From contig CAJNDT010003068.1 in the NCBI GenBank assembly GCA_905221615.1, forward strand, positions 1-64,000: DNA of 64,000 nt, written 5' to 3'. Positions 19,393 through 30,726 of this stretch are shown here, piece after piece. Origin of the DNA: Symbiodinium sp. CCMP2592 (lineage: Eukaryota; Sar; Dinophyceae; Suessiales; Symbiodiniaceae). The number at the start of each line of letters is the position of its first letter. The stretch's first letter is position 1. The translations under genes were made by a program, and so were the position numbers. Under the pieces are notes generated by a model. That model was not told the DNA's origin and ran no database searches. It saw only the letters and a program-made list of their open reading frames with translations.

Positions 19393-19504
19393 GGCTCGGG
19401 TTTCGGTCCTTCCTCCGTAGGAGGGAAGTCCCTACACCCTACTCGACTTCACGGTTCCGGGTTCTCCGTAAGAGGCACCCTTCCCCGATCCGTCTGGTCA
19501 GACC
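19393..19504 (-). promoter_or_regulatory. Pol-ORF2 intercistronic spacer with hairpins (left copy)
   Basis: A 112-nt non-coding spacer that looks identical to 30615-30726. It contains CTTCCTCCGTAGGAGGGAAG (about an 8-bp stem with a bulge, loop GTA), an ACGG...CCGT stem and a TCTGGTCAGA palindrome. It may guide trans-splicing, reinitiation or internal entry for ORF2; the sequence does not decide which. Confidence 0.4.
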
Positions 19505-19924
19505 TTAGTTGTTCCTTAGTTGGGGCTGTCTATTAGCCCCTTCATCAGCGTCTACACACTGATGTTGCTGCCATGCAATGTCCTCGGATTCATGTGCAAC
19601 ATGACTGACACTGACATGAGCTCGAACAAGGCTGCGAACATTCCTCGCAATTGACCGCCATGAGACATCAATGCGCTGCGACAAACTGTTCTTCGAATCA
19701 TGGTCCAAGCAATCATCCGGTCTCATCACCAAACGGTCCGCTTCAGGCATGTTAGAGAACATGATCCTGCGTCCACCACCATCGCCATCAGCACCAACAT
19801 GATCATCAACCTTAACCTTCGTCACCTTGCCACTTGAAACAAGAGCATGCAACTCTGGCCAAGACCAACATGAACATGAAGAAGGCATGTCAAGCGAAAA
19901 TAGACGTCGGAAAATTCCGCACAC
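19505..19924 (-). pseudogene. Tail of pol, left copy, out of frame after a 1-bp loss
   Basis: Carries the last residues of the pol extension (SLDMPSSCSCW... to the stop at 19505). Compared with the right copy, one base is missing next to the A run at 19897-19900, which moves this tail out of the main pol frame. Unrecognised, rich in Asp/Ser/Val. Confidence 0.7.
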
Positions 19925-22900
19925 TTCTTCAGCAGGCGTTTGAGAGATTTCAAGACACTTCTGAAAACCTTGTACTTCCCACCAGAACGTTTTTCACCCC
20001 CCACGCAAGCCCCTTCACTACTTCCAGGACCAGCACCTGATCGCAAAAGCGATGCCACGAATAGCACAGGTGTGCGCAGGTCGTTCCGGCACGCATCCTT
20101 CATCGTACCGATAAGGCTGTCCTCATCGGCCTTGGAGCTGATCAGCTCCTTGCAAGTTATGCGAGAGCAACCCTTAGTGGGCTTAGGTACGGCGTAGCCA
20201 TTACCCAAGCCACAGAGGTCAACAATCATGCGGTCTGGCTTTCGTCCACCAGCCTTCGACGGCATGGCTACCAATCTCCCATCGCCAGTTGCCTGAAATT
20301 TCAAGGCTTTAAGCAATCTTCTGGAGATTTGGCTAGTCAACTCGCATTTATCAGATCGATCCTTAGCGTCCGAATCAGTCATGTGCAAATGTTTGGACGA
20401 GCACACGTCAGACGACTTAGGATGCAGCGCGACGTTTGCGGCAATGTACTCCCATTCATCCTTGCAGTAGCCGAGCTCAACGGCGGTTCCGGGAGATACA
20501 GGATCCCGAAAGGTATAACGTTGCCCGTGAGTGCATCCTTGGATCTTGATGCTCTTCCACATGGCATCTTCCTGAAGTCCCTTGTACTGCTTGGTTTCCT
20601 GGACTGGTACTCGAGGAGGCACTTCGATGATGATTTGGAACCCCCATGATGCCGCTCTGCGCGCAATTCTTTGGACGACCTCCCCCCATGGGTAGTCTGT
20701 CCGCAATTTGGCCCTTTCAGGGTTGTCAGCGATTTTCCGACTCAGCCACGAATTCTTGCCCAACACCCCTGCACCAATGAAGATTACGGAGTTAGGGTTG
20801 TCTTTCCTTGCTTCCACCACATCAAAGATGTAGGCGCACATGGCGTCGTCAACTTCTCGCCCCATACTCAGAACATTTACTTGCAGCCCAGGGTCGTAGT
20901 GAGAATCGGGAGCATGCTGGGCGATGCAATCCTTGCCTGGAGCATACTCATTCCACCAGTTCTCCTCATCGACTCCTATCAATGTCCATACCGTCACTGC
21001 CTTTGGAGCATCTTTGATAGTGATACGGTACTTCCACCGGCTGTAAGGATTCTTGTAAGCATGGACCAACCTTCCATCGTGGTCGAGGAATTGGATCACC
21101 AGACCCTCCTTGGGCTTGTTTTCGGCGAAATTGACCACGTGAGGCACAATTGCTCCATCATATCCTTGATATTCCCTTTTCTGTTCCGCCGCATCATGCC
21201 ATACATGCCATACATCTTCGTACACCGACGACCATTGGTCATAACCAAATTGAGAGGCTTGACTTTTGGACTGGCCGTTGAAACAAAATCCCTGGTGTAA
21301 TGTAAAGCCCTGGTACCCCCCATGGATGGCACGCGCCAGTGTGACAACCACCGCTCGCCATTTGGCGGGCAGGGCGCGCACATAAGACTGGCCTAGAGGC
21401 GGTTCAGGAATAGGCAAAAACGGCGGCGCAAGGACGTCCGCAATGGCAGCGGGGCGCAAATGCCCCCGCACGGGATGGTACTGAAACACAGCACGTTCCA
21501 CGTAGCGGTCGAACTTGCCCGGTGTGTCAAGGATAGCAGCACGATCCTCCATCTGGTGCCACTGCCCTTCACGAAGAATCCAAGTCGACCGAAGGTAACG
21601 ACCAGGCGGCAACGCAGAAGGCGGCCCCCGCAACATGCGCGGGAACTTGACAACCAGGATGGGGTCCACACTGTCATGTTCTTGCAAGCCTTCCTTACTC
21701 GACAATCCAGCGCGATACAACACCTGAGGGAGGATCGGCGTCTGCGTGTAAGGAAAACAAGGCACCTCGCTCTTGAACGAGTAGTGCTGCTGACCCTTCT
21801 CATCCGTGCTTTGGGTATGAGTAGGGCGCATCAGATCCATAATCTCTTGGGAGCCGATGAGATCCGGCGGAAAGATGTTGATGAGCTGACACGCATGTGT
21901 CCAGGACACGGAATCCTTGAACGACTTGGTGTGTATGTCCGCTGACATCTTGGCAGTGACCTCATAGGCAAGAGAAACGTAACCTTCCTGAAAGATAGAA
22001 TGCATCCATCCAATGCAGATACCGTGGGTACGTTCCAAGTGACGCATAGTCGGATTCTTGCCCGTGCGAATCACCCCGATCATGGTCTGGTTGTCGTCGT
22101 AGAAGACGAAGTTGGGGTCTTGCCCCCCAAGCTGCTGCCATAACGTGATAGCAGGCAATCCAAGACGTGACATGGCAAAGTCGGCCGCGACAATCTCGGC
22201 CTCAGGTGTGGAATGACTCAAGCATCCCTGCCTTTTGCTAAGTCCCGCCAAGGGAAATCTTGTGTGAGAACCTTGAATGTGCAAATGAGCACCGGAGGTA
22301 GATTTCAAGCTTTCTCCACAACCCGCATAGTCCGCATCTGCAAACAGCCCGATGGACGAGTCCTCCAAGGAGTTCCCGACCCATCCAATCATCATGTGAT
22401 GTTTGGACTGGTGCACATAGGCCATGAGATGATGAAGAAGAGCATCCTCCTTCTTGGTCCATTTCGTGATCTTGCGTGCGAGATTGTTGATACTGCGCAG
22501 AAGATCAAAGCGGCAGATGCGCGCGGCATAAAGCAATTTCATGAGAATGCTGGCTGCCTGCGGAGCAAGTGCGCCGCGATTGGCCTCGTTGATTTCCTCT
22601 TCCTCGGGCGCCTTGGGAATAGGTGGAGGCGGAACGAGCCGACCATCCTTATCAACAGGCATGGTGTGTCCACACCACGTGCATCGATGGCTTTTACCTG
22701 ACTGTGCCGGAGCGCGAGCTGGGTGATTCTTAGTCTCCTCAGCCGGACTCGGCGATGGTACCGTCTTGAATTTTGTCGGATCGAACCCAGTCACGTCGCA
22801 GTACTTCTTGACTGTCATGTCCAGGTACGTCTCCATGTCGTAGGTAACGGTCTGCACCTTCGTTTTGTCATGCAACGTTGCCTCGCCCTTGGAGATGCGA

Positions 22901-24267
22901 CAACCCAGATACAAGCCCAGCGGCGTTTCTTCTTCCAATCGAAGTTCTTGGCGCAGCATGTCCCAACCCTTGGGTAGATTCTCTTTGGGTCCTGCCATCT
23001 TGAGATCATCCACGTAGATGACAAGTAAGAGCTTCATTTGCGGGTGGAAATACAATGATGGCCATTCATCGCCAATCGGCTTGAACCCTACTTTCTGTAC
23101 CGCGGTGTGGCAATGTTGTTCCCACATGGTTCCTGCGTCAGGATGTCCATATAGAGCTTTGATCAGGCGACATACCGGCCTACGGAATTTGTGCCGTTTC
23201 GCAGATGGATGCCAGGCTTCATCAGGCAGTTCAACCCAACATGGAGTGCCCGATAATCTCGCCTGAATGTATGCTTGGATAGCATCCGCCATCTGGACAT
23301 CGTTGCCAGGAAGGCATCCGTAGTAATCTGCCCATCGTGAGGCGTCAAACGTAGCCGGGGAATTCCCCAAATCCTGAAACAATGCGGCTTCCATATTCTG
23401 GTCTTTGACCTGATCACCGAGTAGTACACCTCGCCCCTTGAACTTCCTGGCAGGATCGTCCTCTTTGAGCTGATAGTTCTTCTCGTATATCAGTCCATGT
23501 ACTCGCGCCATGTGTACTTTCTCACCTTTCTTCTTTGCCTCAGCGACGACGTCGTCATATTCACGCGTAGTTGAGAAGTCAAACACCTCTTGGTCCCACA
23601 ATCCCTTCCATTCTTTCATGAAAGCTTCCATGGCCTTGGGATTGTTGATCATCTCCTTGCGTGTGACGGGTCGAGTGACCATGGCATTGAAGCACGATCC
23701 TCCTGCATGATTCTTTTCCCGATGTACGTTTCTGTGAGAAGTCGTACACGGCATAGAAGGAATCCAGTTATCATCCATGACCATATGCGCCGGAACGGCC
23801 GGCACGACATCTGCCAAGAATTGTTCCTGTGTATATTGATCCACATAGGACTGTGCCCATGACCAACCATCGTCGTCATCAACGGATACGTTGAGTTGCA
23901 GATCAATTTCTTCACATGGGACAATCTTGGGAAAGATCATGTTGTCTAAAATCTTGGTGACTATCTTCTTTCCTATCACAGCCTTCTTCCGGTCTTTCTT
24001 GGCAACTCGAGCTTTGTCTCGCTTTTCTTTCTTGTATGCTGCCTTCTTCTCCGTTTCGCTCATCTTCTTCCATGCTTCCGGAGAATAAGAATGGATAGGT
24101 CGCCGTGTAGGAAGAGTTCGTCGACCGTCACTTCGGATCTTATACGGAACTCCCCTTTTGTCGATCTTGCAGGCTTCACCGTCATCGGTGAGATATACAA
24201 TGCCGTCCCCTTTCTTCCCCGTACTCCAATGTTCAATCTCCTCGGGAGCCAACTTCTTTTCTTTCAA
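19822..24267 (-). CDS. pol: Pol, left copy: reverse transcriptase, RNase H and C-terminal extension
   Basis: A 1481-codon frame. After a basic linker, the copia-type reverse transcriptase spans about 23690-22880, with the first catalytic Asp in DVQMADAIQAY and the YVDD box at 23005-23016. RNase H follows (about 22350-21920) with DADYAG, TPEAEIVAAD, YDDNQT and a closing ADIHTK motif typical of copia. The remaining roughly 700 residues (21900-19822) belong to no family I recognise. The frame is cut from the upstream gag-pro-int frame by a missing G at 24339-24341 (GGG here, GGGG at 35553-35556) and loses its true C-terminus at 19900. A 9-bp duplication (CCATACATG) is present near 21199-21216. 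Both breaks are single-base, so either assembly error or real decay fits. Confidence 0.85.
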   Translation of the reverse strand: MKEKKLAPEEIEHWSTGKKGDGIVYLTDDGEACKIDKRGVPYKIRSDGRRTLPTRRPIHSYSPEAWKKMSETEKKAAYKKEKRDKARVAKKDRKKAVIGKKIVTKILDNMIFPKIVPCEEIDLQLNVSVDDDDGWSWAQSYVDQYTQEQFLADVVPAVPAHMVMDDNWIPSMPCTTSHRNVHREKNHAGGSCFNAMVTRPVTRKEMINNPKAMEAFMKEWKGLWDQEVFDFSTTREYDDVVAEAKKKGEKVHMARVHGLIYEKNYQLKEDDPARKFKGRGVLLGDQVKDQNMEAALFQDLGNSPATFDASRWADYYGCLPGNDVQMADAIQAYIQARLSGTPCWVELPDEAWHPSAKRHKFRRPVCRLIKALYGHPDAGTMWEQHCHTAVQKVGFKPIGDEWPSLYFHPQMKLLLVIYVDDLKMAGPKENLPKGWDMLRQELRLEEETPLGLYLGCRISKGEATLHDKTKVQTVTYDMETYLDMTVKKYCDVTGFDPTKFKTVPSPSPAEETKNHPARAPAQSGKSHRCTWCGHTMPVDKDGRLVPPPPIPKAPEEEEINEANRGALAPQAASILMKLLYAARICRFDLLRSINNLARKITKWTKKEDALLHHLMAYVHQSKHHMMIGWVGNSLEDSSIGLFADADYAGCGESLKSTSGAHLHIQGSHTRFPLAGLSKRQGCLSHSTPEAEIVAADFAMSRLGLPAITLWQQLGGQDPNFVFYDDNQTMIGVIRTGKNPTMRHLERTHGICIGWMHSIFQEGYVSLAYEVTAKMSADIHTKSFKDSVSWTHACQLINIFPPDLIGSQEIMDLMRPTHTQSTDEKGQQHYSFKSEVPCFPYTQTPILPQVLYRAGLSSKEGLQEHDSVDPILVVKFPRMLRGPPSALPPGRYLRSTWILREGQWHQMEDRAAILDTPGKFDRYVERAVFQYHPVRGHLRPAAIADVLAPPFLPIPEPPLGQSYVRALPAKWRAVVVTLARAIHGGYQGFTLHQGFCFNGQSKSQASQFGYDQWSSVYEDVWHVWHDAAEQKREYQGYDGAIVPHVVNFAENKPKEGLVIQFLDHDGRLVHAYKNPYSRWKYRITIKDAPKAVTVWTLIGVDEENWWNEYAPGKDCIAQHAPDSHYDPGLQVNVLSMGREVDDAMCAYIFDVVEARKDNPNSVIFIGAGVLGKNSWLSRKIADNPERAKLRTDYPWGEVVQRIARRAASWGFQIIIEVPPRVPVQETKQYKGLQEDAMWKSIKIQGCTHGQRYTFRDPVSPGTAVELGYCKDEWEYIAANVALHPKSSDVCSSKHLHMTDSDAKDRSDKCELTSQISRRLLKALKFQATGDGRLVAMPSKAGGRKPDRMIVDLCGLGNGYAVPKPTKGCSRITCKELISSKADEDSLIGTMKDACRNDLRTPVLFVASLLRSGAGPGSSEGACVGGEKRSGGKYKVFRSVLKSLKRLLKKCAEFSDVYFRLTCLLHVHVGLGQSCMLLFQVAR

Positions 24268-27200
24268 GATCTTGATAATCTCTCCAGGTTCTTCGATGTC
24301 TCCTTCGGGGATGAGTCTACCGGTTGGACCGACTTCGCGGGCGATCGTCGATCTTTCCCAGTGACCTTTGGTTCAGAAGGAGGCGGTGCTGCACGTAGAC
24401 CCAGCTCTTCGTCTAGTTCTTCGAGTCTTTTGTCTCCTATGGCATCAATAGCTTCATGTTCTGCTGACTTGAAGACTTCGCCGAGCGGCTCCGTCTCAAT
24501 GTCAGATGGATCTATGTCCTGTAAGTCAGGATCTTCTCCGGGATCCGGTGGAGGAAGAAGTCCATTTGGATCATCGTCATCCCCGTCGCCACCATCTCCT
24601 CCAGGCGGACCGTCATCACCGTCATCGATGTCATTTATCTCCTTGCCAGCGAGGTCAACGTTGTCCCTGAGTCCCTCAATGGTTGAATTCATCCTTTCGT
24701 ACTCGGCTTTCAGGGGAAACGTTATCTCCTCTGGGAAGTAGATAACTTCTGTCTCGTACGGTCTCATCAACTTCCTGGGAACAGATGCGTCCATCGACAG
24801 GTTCGCGTTGGCAAATTCCTTCATATCCCAGACGCGATACTTCTTGGACCACCCTTGACCAGCAGTGATGATATATCCGGCAAAAATACCTGGAATCCCC
24901 TTTGGATCGAATTTGTTGCCATATGTCTTCGGCCTTGTGTCCGTCGGCTTGAAGAAGACTTTGGCACCAAAGGGTATGGCTTTTCCCTCGAAGTCCTTTC
25001 CAGTCATTCGCTTCCATGCTGAATCACCATCGCCCTCCACGTCTTCAACGTTGAGGTTCTGCATCACGCAATTAAGCGCAAAGGACCAGTATTGAGCGGG
25101 CAATCCGGCGTGTAGCATGGATGCTGCGACTGTGTTGATCACTTCTTGATTTGATCGTTCAGCGAGTGAATTGTTACTGGGTTTCCCTGGAAGGGAATGA
25201 TCTATTACGATCTTCAACTGCGCCATAGCTGAATCGAACTCTGGTGCTTCATCACTATACGCCATATGAATCTTACGTCTTCCCATGAGGCGTCTGATGG
25301 CCATGACGACTTCATCAGTGCTCCTTGAAGCCGTGGGAATCGCTGCGATCATTTTGGTGGCGATGTCCCTGATGACTAGAACTTCACGTGCTCCGTCATC
25401 GAGTCCAATGCCTGCTTCGGCGGCCTTGCGCATGTCAAGGAAGTCGAACGTCACAAAATCTCCCCAGTGTTTGATCACACGCTGAAATGCACCTCGTTGT
25501 GTTCGCAAGTGCTTCATCTTCGCGCGTATGCACGATTCGCAATATGGATTGCGGTAGCGATGAGTACACAGATGTGCCAATGTCTTCGCTTCGGCTTTCA
25601 GTGTTCCGACTCTGGCCTTGCGGCTCGGCGCACCGTCGCCTTCCACATCAATGATCACCTCATCGTCACCATCCAATGGAATTTCACCCACTCCTTTTCC
25701 TTCGTCGTCGTCCGGAGGGCGTCCGGCCTCGGACTCTGGTACTTCTTCTATAGGAGGTTCTTGGGGTTCAGGATCAGGAGGTCGTTCGTGATCATCACCT
25801 TCTTCTTCTGCTTCGATCTCGCCCGGTGCAGCTTCAGCGGCAGCTGCGACGCTGACGTCAACATTGCCCGCTGTCAACGCACCCTTGAAGATTTCGGTGA
25901 TCGCTTTGGCCTCCGGATCATCATGAACCAATGACTTGGAACTTCCGGCACGAACGTACGGGATGTCACCGTTCACGAACAGAGATATTCTCTTGCCCTG
26001 CGGGTTGATCATGAATGGTTCCCTTCCGGGTGGCCACACAAACCCGTAGTTGAAGTTCATACATCTCTTGCCTATGGAAAGCACCGACGGTGTGTCATCC
26101 AACACATAAGCGTTGATCGGTTCCTCGAACGCCTCAGTCTGGAAATTCGACACGAGATCGGTATCGGTGATTCCATTGGCTGTCTGAAATGATATGGGCT
26201 CTGGAGTCACGAGTGTTTCGAGACTGTGCTTCTCGAGCTTCTTCTGAGATATGAGGTCATGACCACACCCAGTGTCCATGAGAAACTTGATCTTCTTCTT
26301 GAGGATGACTGGTTGAACCATGCATTTAAATACGCCTTGATTGATGATCCGTTTGCTGTGTGCAGCATCGAGTTCGCGCTCAACGATGGAATCCTCACCG
26401 TCGTAGAACGAAACTTCTTCCACGCGAGACGTTCCTGGGATTCGTACGAATGAAACTCGATCTCCGCATTGATCATCATCGTCGTCAACCATGTCTCTCA
26501 TGATCTGTGCCCTCAATCTCTCTTTGTGCTTGGCGAATTCCAAGCTCACGGCGCGATCCTCATCATTGATAAACGCTTCCATGTCGACGTACTTCACCTT
26601 CCGCTCTTTGTCTTTCTTCGATCGTCTAGGACACGAAGAAATGAACTTCACGTCATCGGCAAATGTCACATTGCGCTTTATCACTTTTCGGGTCGACGTA
26701 GTCGTTCCCGAGGATTCGTCATCTGTTGAACAATCCGAATCAGCGTCGCTGTCAACTGATGGACAATCTGACTCCTCCTCATCTTGTCTTGAAGATCGCT
26801 TCCATATAGCCGGAGCTGATGGATTCCACCTTCGACACAATCTGATGGCGGGTGCAGCAGGGAGTGCCTTGGCCTTGGCATTCGGCTTCGCTGGAGCTGC
26901 CTTTGCTTCGGATTTAGCTTTAGCTTTTGCCTTTGGTTCCGGAGCTGGGGTAGCCGCTGCCTCATGCTTAAAAGGACAATTCTCTCTTGAGCACGAGCCT
27001 GTGTTCTTGAACGAGTAGCATATCCTGTTTCCTCCTCCTCCAGATTGACTTGGAGTTCTCGTCCTCGGCGTGAAGGGTCGCTCTGGAGTCTTCTTCGAGT
27101 GACTGAATGGACACTTATCACCATTTCGACACCCTGCATCTGTGAAATGGAACTTGCAGCGGATTTGCTTCTTGCTTTTGTCACCTCTGTTGTCCGCTGA

Positions 27201-27669
27201 CTCACTCCTCTTCTTCTTCTTGGGCTTTGGCTTGGTCTTCGCATGACTCTTCGCTTTGCTTTGAGGTAGTACAGGTGTTGCTTTATCCGGCTTGGTCGGC
27301 GAAGCCTTGACCTTGGCGGATGGAGCTGCGTTAGGCGTAGGTTTCTCGGGTACCTTGGCCGGTGCAGCAAGCAAATCCTTGCCCTCAAGCATCTGGCGCA
27401 AGCCAATTTGAGTCTGAGTGAGATTTGACTGTTCTCGTTTCCGCATGATGGTACGATCAATGATCTTCATCATGTTGTCGTACGATCGATCTTCATGATT
27501 GTAGGGCAGGTGTTCACAGTGCATGCCCAAGTCCATTTTCATTGCGGGCGAGTCCTTGATCTTGCTGTACAAGCAATCACGGAGAGCTGTTTTGGATGGA
27601 ATGTCCTCTGGTCTCATCCGTCCCAGAACTTCCAACCACGTCTGCTTGAACGTATGGAGCTTGTTGTCG
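24264..27669 (-). CDS. gag-pol: Gag C-terminus, zinc fingers, protease and integrase (left copy, truncated at the gap)
   Basis: The reading frame enters from the assembly gap in the capsid-like region and runs through two CCCH zinc fingers (27099-27158, spacing C-X8-C-X5-C-X3-H; 26964-27020, C-X8-C-X4-C-X3-H), an aspartic protease with DTG at 26268-26276, a long acidic Pro/Glu linker, and integrase (about 25590-25080) with an H-X3-H...C-X2-C zinc motif, FDFLDM, YSDEAPEF and NNSLAERSNQEV as the D, D, E positions. Here gag and pol are joined in one frame, so the element encodes a single gag-pol polyprotein as in other copia elements. The frame is lost at 24339-24341 by one base relative to the right copy. 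Confidence 0.85.
26964..27158 (-). other. Tandem CCCH zinc fingers in gag-pol (left copy, intact)
   Basis: Finger 1 has C-X8-C-X5-C-X3-H; finger 2 has C-X8-C-X4-C-X3-H. CCCH fingers bind single-stranded RNA. They sit where most copia elements have a CCHC zinc knuckle, which I do not see. Confidence 0.8.
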
Positions 27670-27769
27670 NNNNNNNNNNNNNNNNNNNNNNNNNNNNNNN
27701 NNNNNNNNNNNNNNNNNNNNNNNNNNNNNNNNNNNNNNNNNNNNNNNNNNNNNNNNNNNNNNNNNNNNN
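27670..27769. other. Assembly gap (100 N)
   Basis: Exactly 100 N, the conventional placeholder for a gap of unknown size. The sequence on its left matches up to 38912; the sequence on its right matches from 16549 on. Confidence 0.99.
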
Positions 27770-30614
27770 GTCCTCCCAAATCTCGACAAGCGACGGGTGA
27801 GCGACTGAGTCGGTTCGGACTGTTTCGTCCCATGAGCGAACTTTCGATGCCTCCACAAAGCACGTGGATACCATCTTCTCGCAGAACAGCTGCTTCTCGT
27901 AGATAGCGAGGCCCAATTTGAACCTGACCCGATTGTCCGGTGGTGGCACCTTTTCGACTGACAGTGTATGCACGCCTGACGAAGCATGTTTCGCCTGGCT
28001 ATACATTCTTGACCAAAACGAAGATCCATGAATCACCACGCATGCTCGGGCCCGCAACTCCAGTTCAATATACATTCCCAGCGCGTGGAAGCCGTTGAAC
28101 ATAGAAGCTTTCTGTCGAAGGTAATTGCTGGCTGCTCCTACGAAACCGTAAGTCAGGATTGATGTTGACAATGGAGGCCGTGGTACGCTTCCCCCTGCCG
28201 CAATGATGGGGTCAACGTACGTGACCTTGAGCTGTCGCTGCAAGTCAGCACGAATCGCTGCGCCGTCTCCGACCTCACTCATCGGAAATGATATGTTCTC
28301 GATGAGGATCGCCTGGAGAGACAGATGGTAATGCAACGTGACGGTTGCAAGCTGCTCTTCAGTCAAGCCATCCAATGTCTCATTCACAGATTCCAACGAT
28401 CCCTTCGTAACTTGGAAGTTGTAGTTGGCACCTGCGGTGATCGACGGGCTCACAATGTAGATCTCACTCCATCCATGCATGACGAGATTCTCCCTCACTG
28501 TATGCGATGACCCTCTGGTCCTTGCGACCATGTCAAAGTCTTGGACGAGGATCGTGCATTGAGCGCGCATAGTCGCGGCATCAGGCTTGCCACCCATACC
28601 CAAACTATTGCGAAATCCGTTCAGCGTGTTCATGGTATTGATCCTTGCTTCTGCCGGAATTTCATCGTTGTCGACAAGATCGCTGTCTGCCTCGATCATC
28701 ACTGCCGAGGTAAGCATTGGAGGAGAAGGAAGCTGCACGCACGACACCAATGCCAATGCATGGTACAGCCGTGAATACATCCGTAACCACATCTTCGTGC
28801 TCAGCTTCACGTAGACCTTCAGGTTGAGACCCTTGTCGTCACTTTGAGAGACGGAACGAATCCTTGCCAATTAGGTCACCAGTCTTCTGACGTAATGCTG
28901 AATCGGTGTGGTCCCCACGTCGTGGTTGGCCACGAACTTTGGCGTCTCATCAATGGTAGGTGGGTACTCGTCTTGATCACGGGTCGTCGCCAGCAAGCTC
29001 GAGCGACAGCCCTTTTCATCGATGTTGACATAATGGTACCAACTTTCCTGAGCGCCAGCGGGTATTGGAGCTTCCTCCCATGTCGGTTGCGATGGTTCCT
29101 CTTCCGGTTGCGAAGTCGATGGTTGTGGAGGAGGTGCCGCAGAAGATGATGACGCCGATGCCGTTGCCTCGTCCGTCCTCGCCCTCTTTGGTCCGTGGCT
29201 AGGGGTGGCTCGAGGCTCGGTAGCGGATCCTTGTGTTTGTCCCGGCGTTCTTCCATGCTCAGGGTGCACGATTCCTTCCGGTTCGAGGTTGCTTGCCGTA
29301 GGCATCGCCACCCTCCCCCTTGAGTACACCCAGCTAGGATGCCGTTGAAGGTTGGGCGGAAATAGGCCATCATCTTGCATAAGCGGACTCGGTGCCCCCA
29401 TCTGTTGGAATTCTGCTTCCCATATGCTCAACGTGGCGCGTTTGGTAGAGCAGTCGACCACATACCCAGATTCAACTCCACACTGATTCCAGGTGTAGCT
29501 ACGGAACGCATCCGGCAATTGGAAACCGTGCCTGTCTTGATCTGCACATACAGCATCCACATGGTGCTTGAGGAAAGAATACGTGGTGTAGTCGGAATCA
29601 GGGAGCACATCGTTGGACCATCTGTAATGCGGGTGTCCAGTATCTGGATCAACCCATGATACGTAGGAATGAAGCACGTGGAGACAGACACTGAACGCCT
29701 GGAGCGAGTTCATCGCAAAGGCGAGTGGATGTCCCATGCCTTGAGGCATTGTGCGCATCATCAAAGCCAGCTGATGAACGTTGATTGGCGTAGCGCCATC
29801 GTTGTTCTCTGCACATTCTTGGTTGTAGGTCCGTAGTCCATACCCAGTGTGTTTTGCGAACATGTACATCAGCTTGCACACCCTACATAACGTAGGCTCC
29901 GCCAACAGGTCTGATTGGTCAGGTGCTCTGCCCGACATTGGCAACTTGTGGTAGTAGTCCTGATTCACCGTATACCATTGTTGAATTCTCGTGTCTGTCA
30001 CAGTCTGGTAGGGCGTCTCCACGGAGTTGATGAGAACGGCGAGGTTGTAGTACCCGTCCGCACTGACGATGTTCCTTGTTGCAGTGTTCAAGTCGAACCG
30101 AACTTGTTTTCGTTCTTGTTCCAGTTCAACTACAGCCAATTTTTGCATCATCGCGGATCACTTCCTCATCCACCATAAACCTGGTGATGGCATTGAACTT
30201 CCCCTCGTAGTCAGCAACAATGTGTTTGAGACCTCCACCAAACTTGATGACCATGGCGAGTATCTCCCCATAGGGTTTGTCCATGTACTCCTCAGGGGCA
30301 GCAAATAAGCAAGCTTTGAGGTTTTCTCGGACTCGAATGGAAAGATCCCCTCCTGGCGACAGATTTGCACACGTGAACAGCAAGACCAACGGAGGTGCTT
30401 TGAACGCTGCCCATGTGCGAATGAGATCATTGTCGACCACTTTGTCTTTCGTAATCTTCGGCGGGAGCGAAACGCTCTGCGACGAATCCCCAGCATACAT
30501 CTCCAGGAACTTGTGGAACTTCAGAAACGTTCGCATCATCCCACCAGACGGGAAAACTTCTTCGTGGTCCACTCCTTCGAAGGCCAGCTCGTAGGCATTG
30601 TAGCTTTCATCCAT
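27770..30614 (-). pseudogene. ORF2, right copy: N-terminal 950 residues, broken and cut by the gap
   Basis: Same protein as ORF2 at 11890-19392, starting at 30614 (MDESYN...). Three lesions: an extra T in a T run at about 30139-30143 shifts the frame; a TAC-to-TAA change at about 28871 gives a stop where the left copy reads Tyr; and clustered compensating indels at about 28141-28195 change some 15 residues without net frame loss. It is truncated at the gap before the KptA-like region. The indel cluster lies close to the contig start, where consensus quality may be poor. Confidence 0.8.
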
Positions 30615-30726
30615 GGCTCGGGTTTCGGTCCTTCCTCCGTAGGAGGGAAGTCCCTACACCCTACTCGACTTCACGGTTCCGGGTTCTCCGTAAGAGGCAC
30701 CCTTCCCCGATCCGTCTGGTCAGACC
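30615..30726 (-). promoter_or_regulatory. Pol-ORF2 intercistronic spacer with hairpins (right copy)
   Basis: Looks identical to 19393-19504, including the CCTCC-GTA-GGAGG hairpin. Confidence 0.4.

Noticed and set aside
19822..21900. SGNH/GDSL-hydrolase-like reading of the pol extension
   Set aside because: IFIGAGVLGKN and a later LHMT faintly recall family blocks, but no GDS nucleophile motif is seen; not supported.
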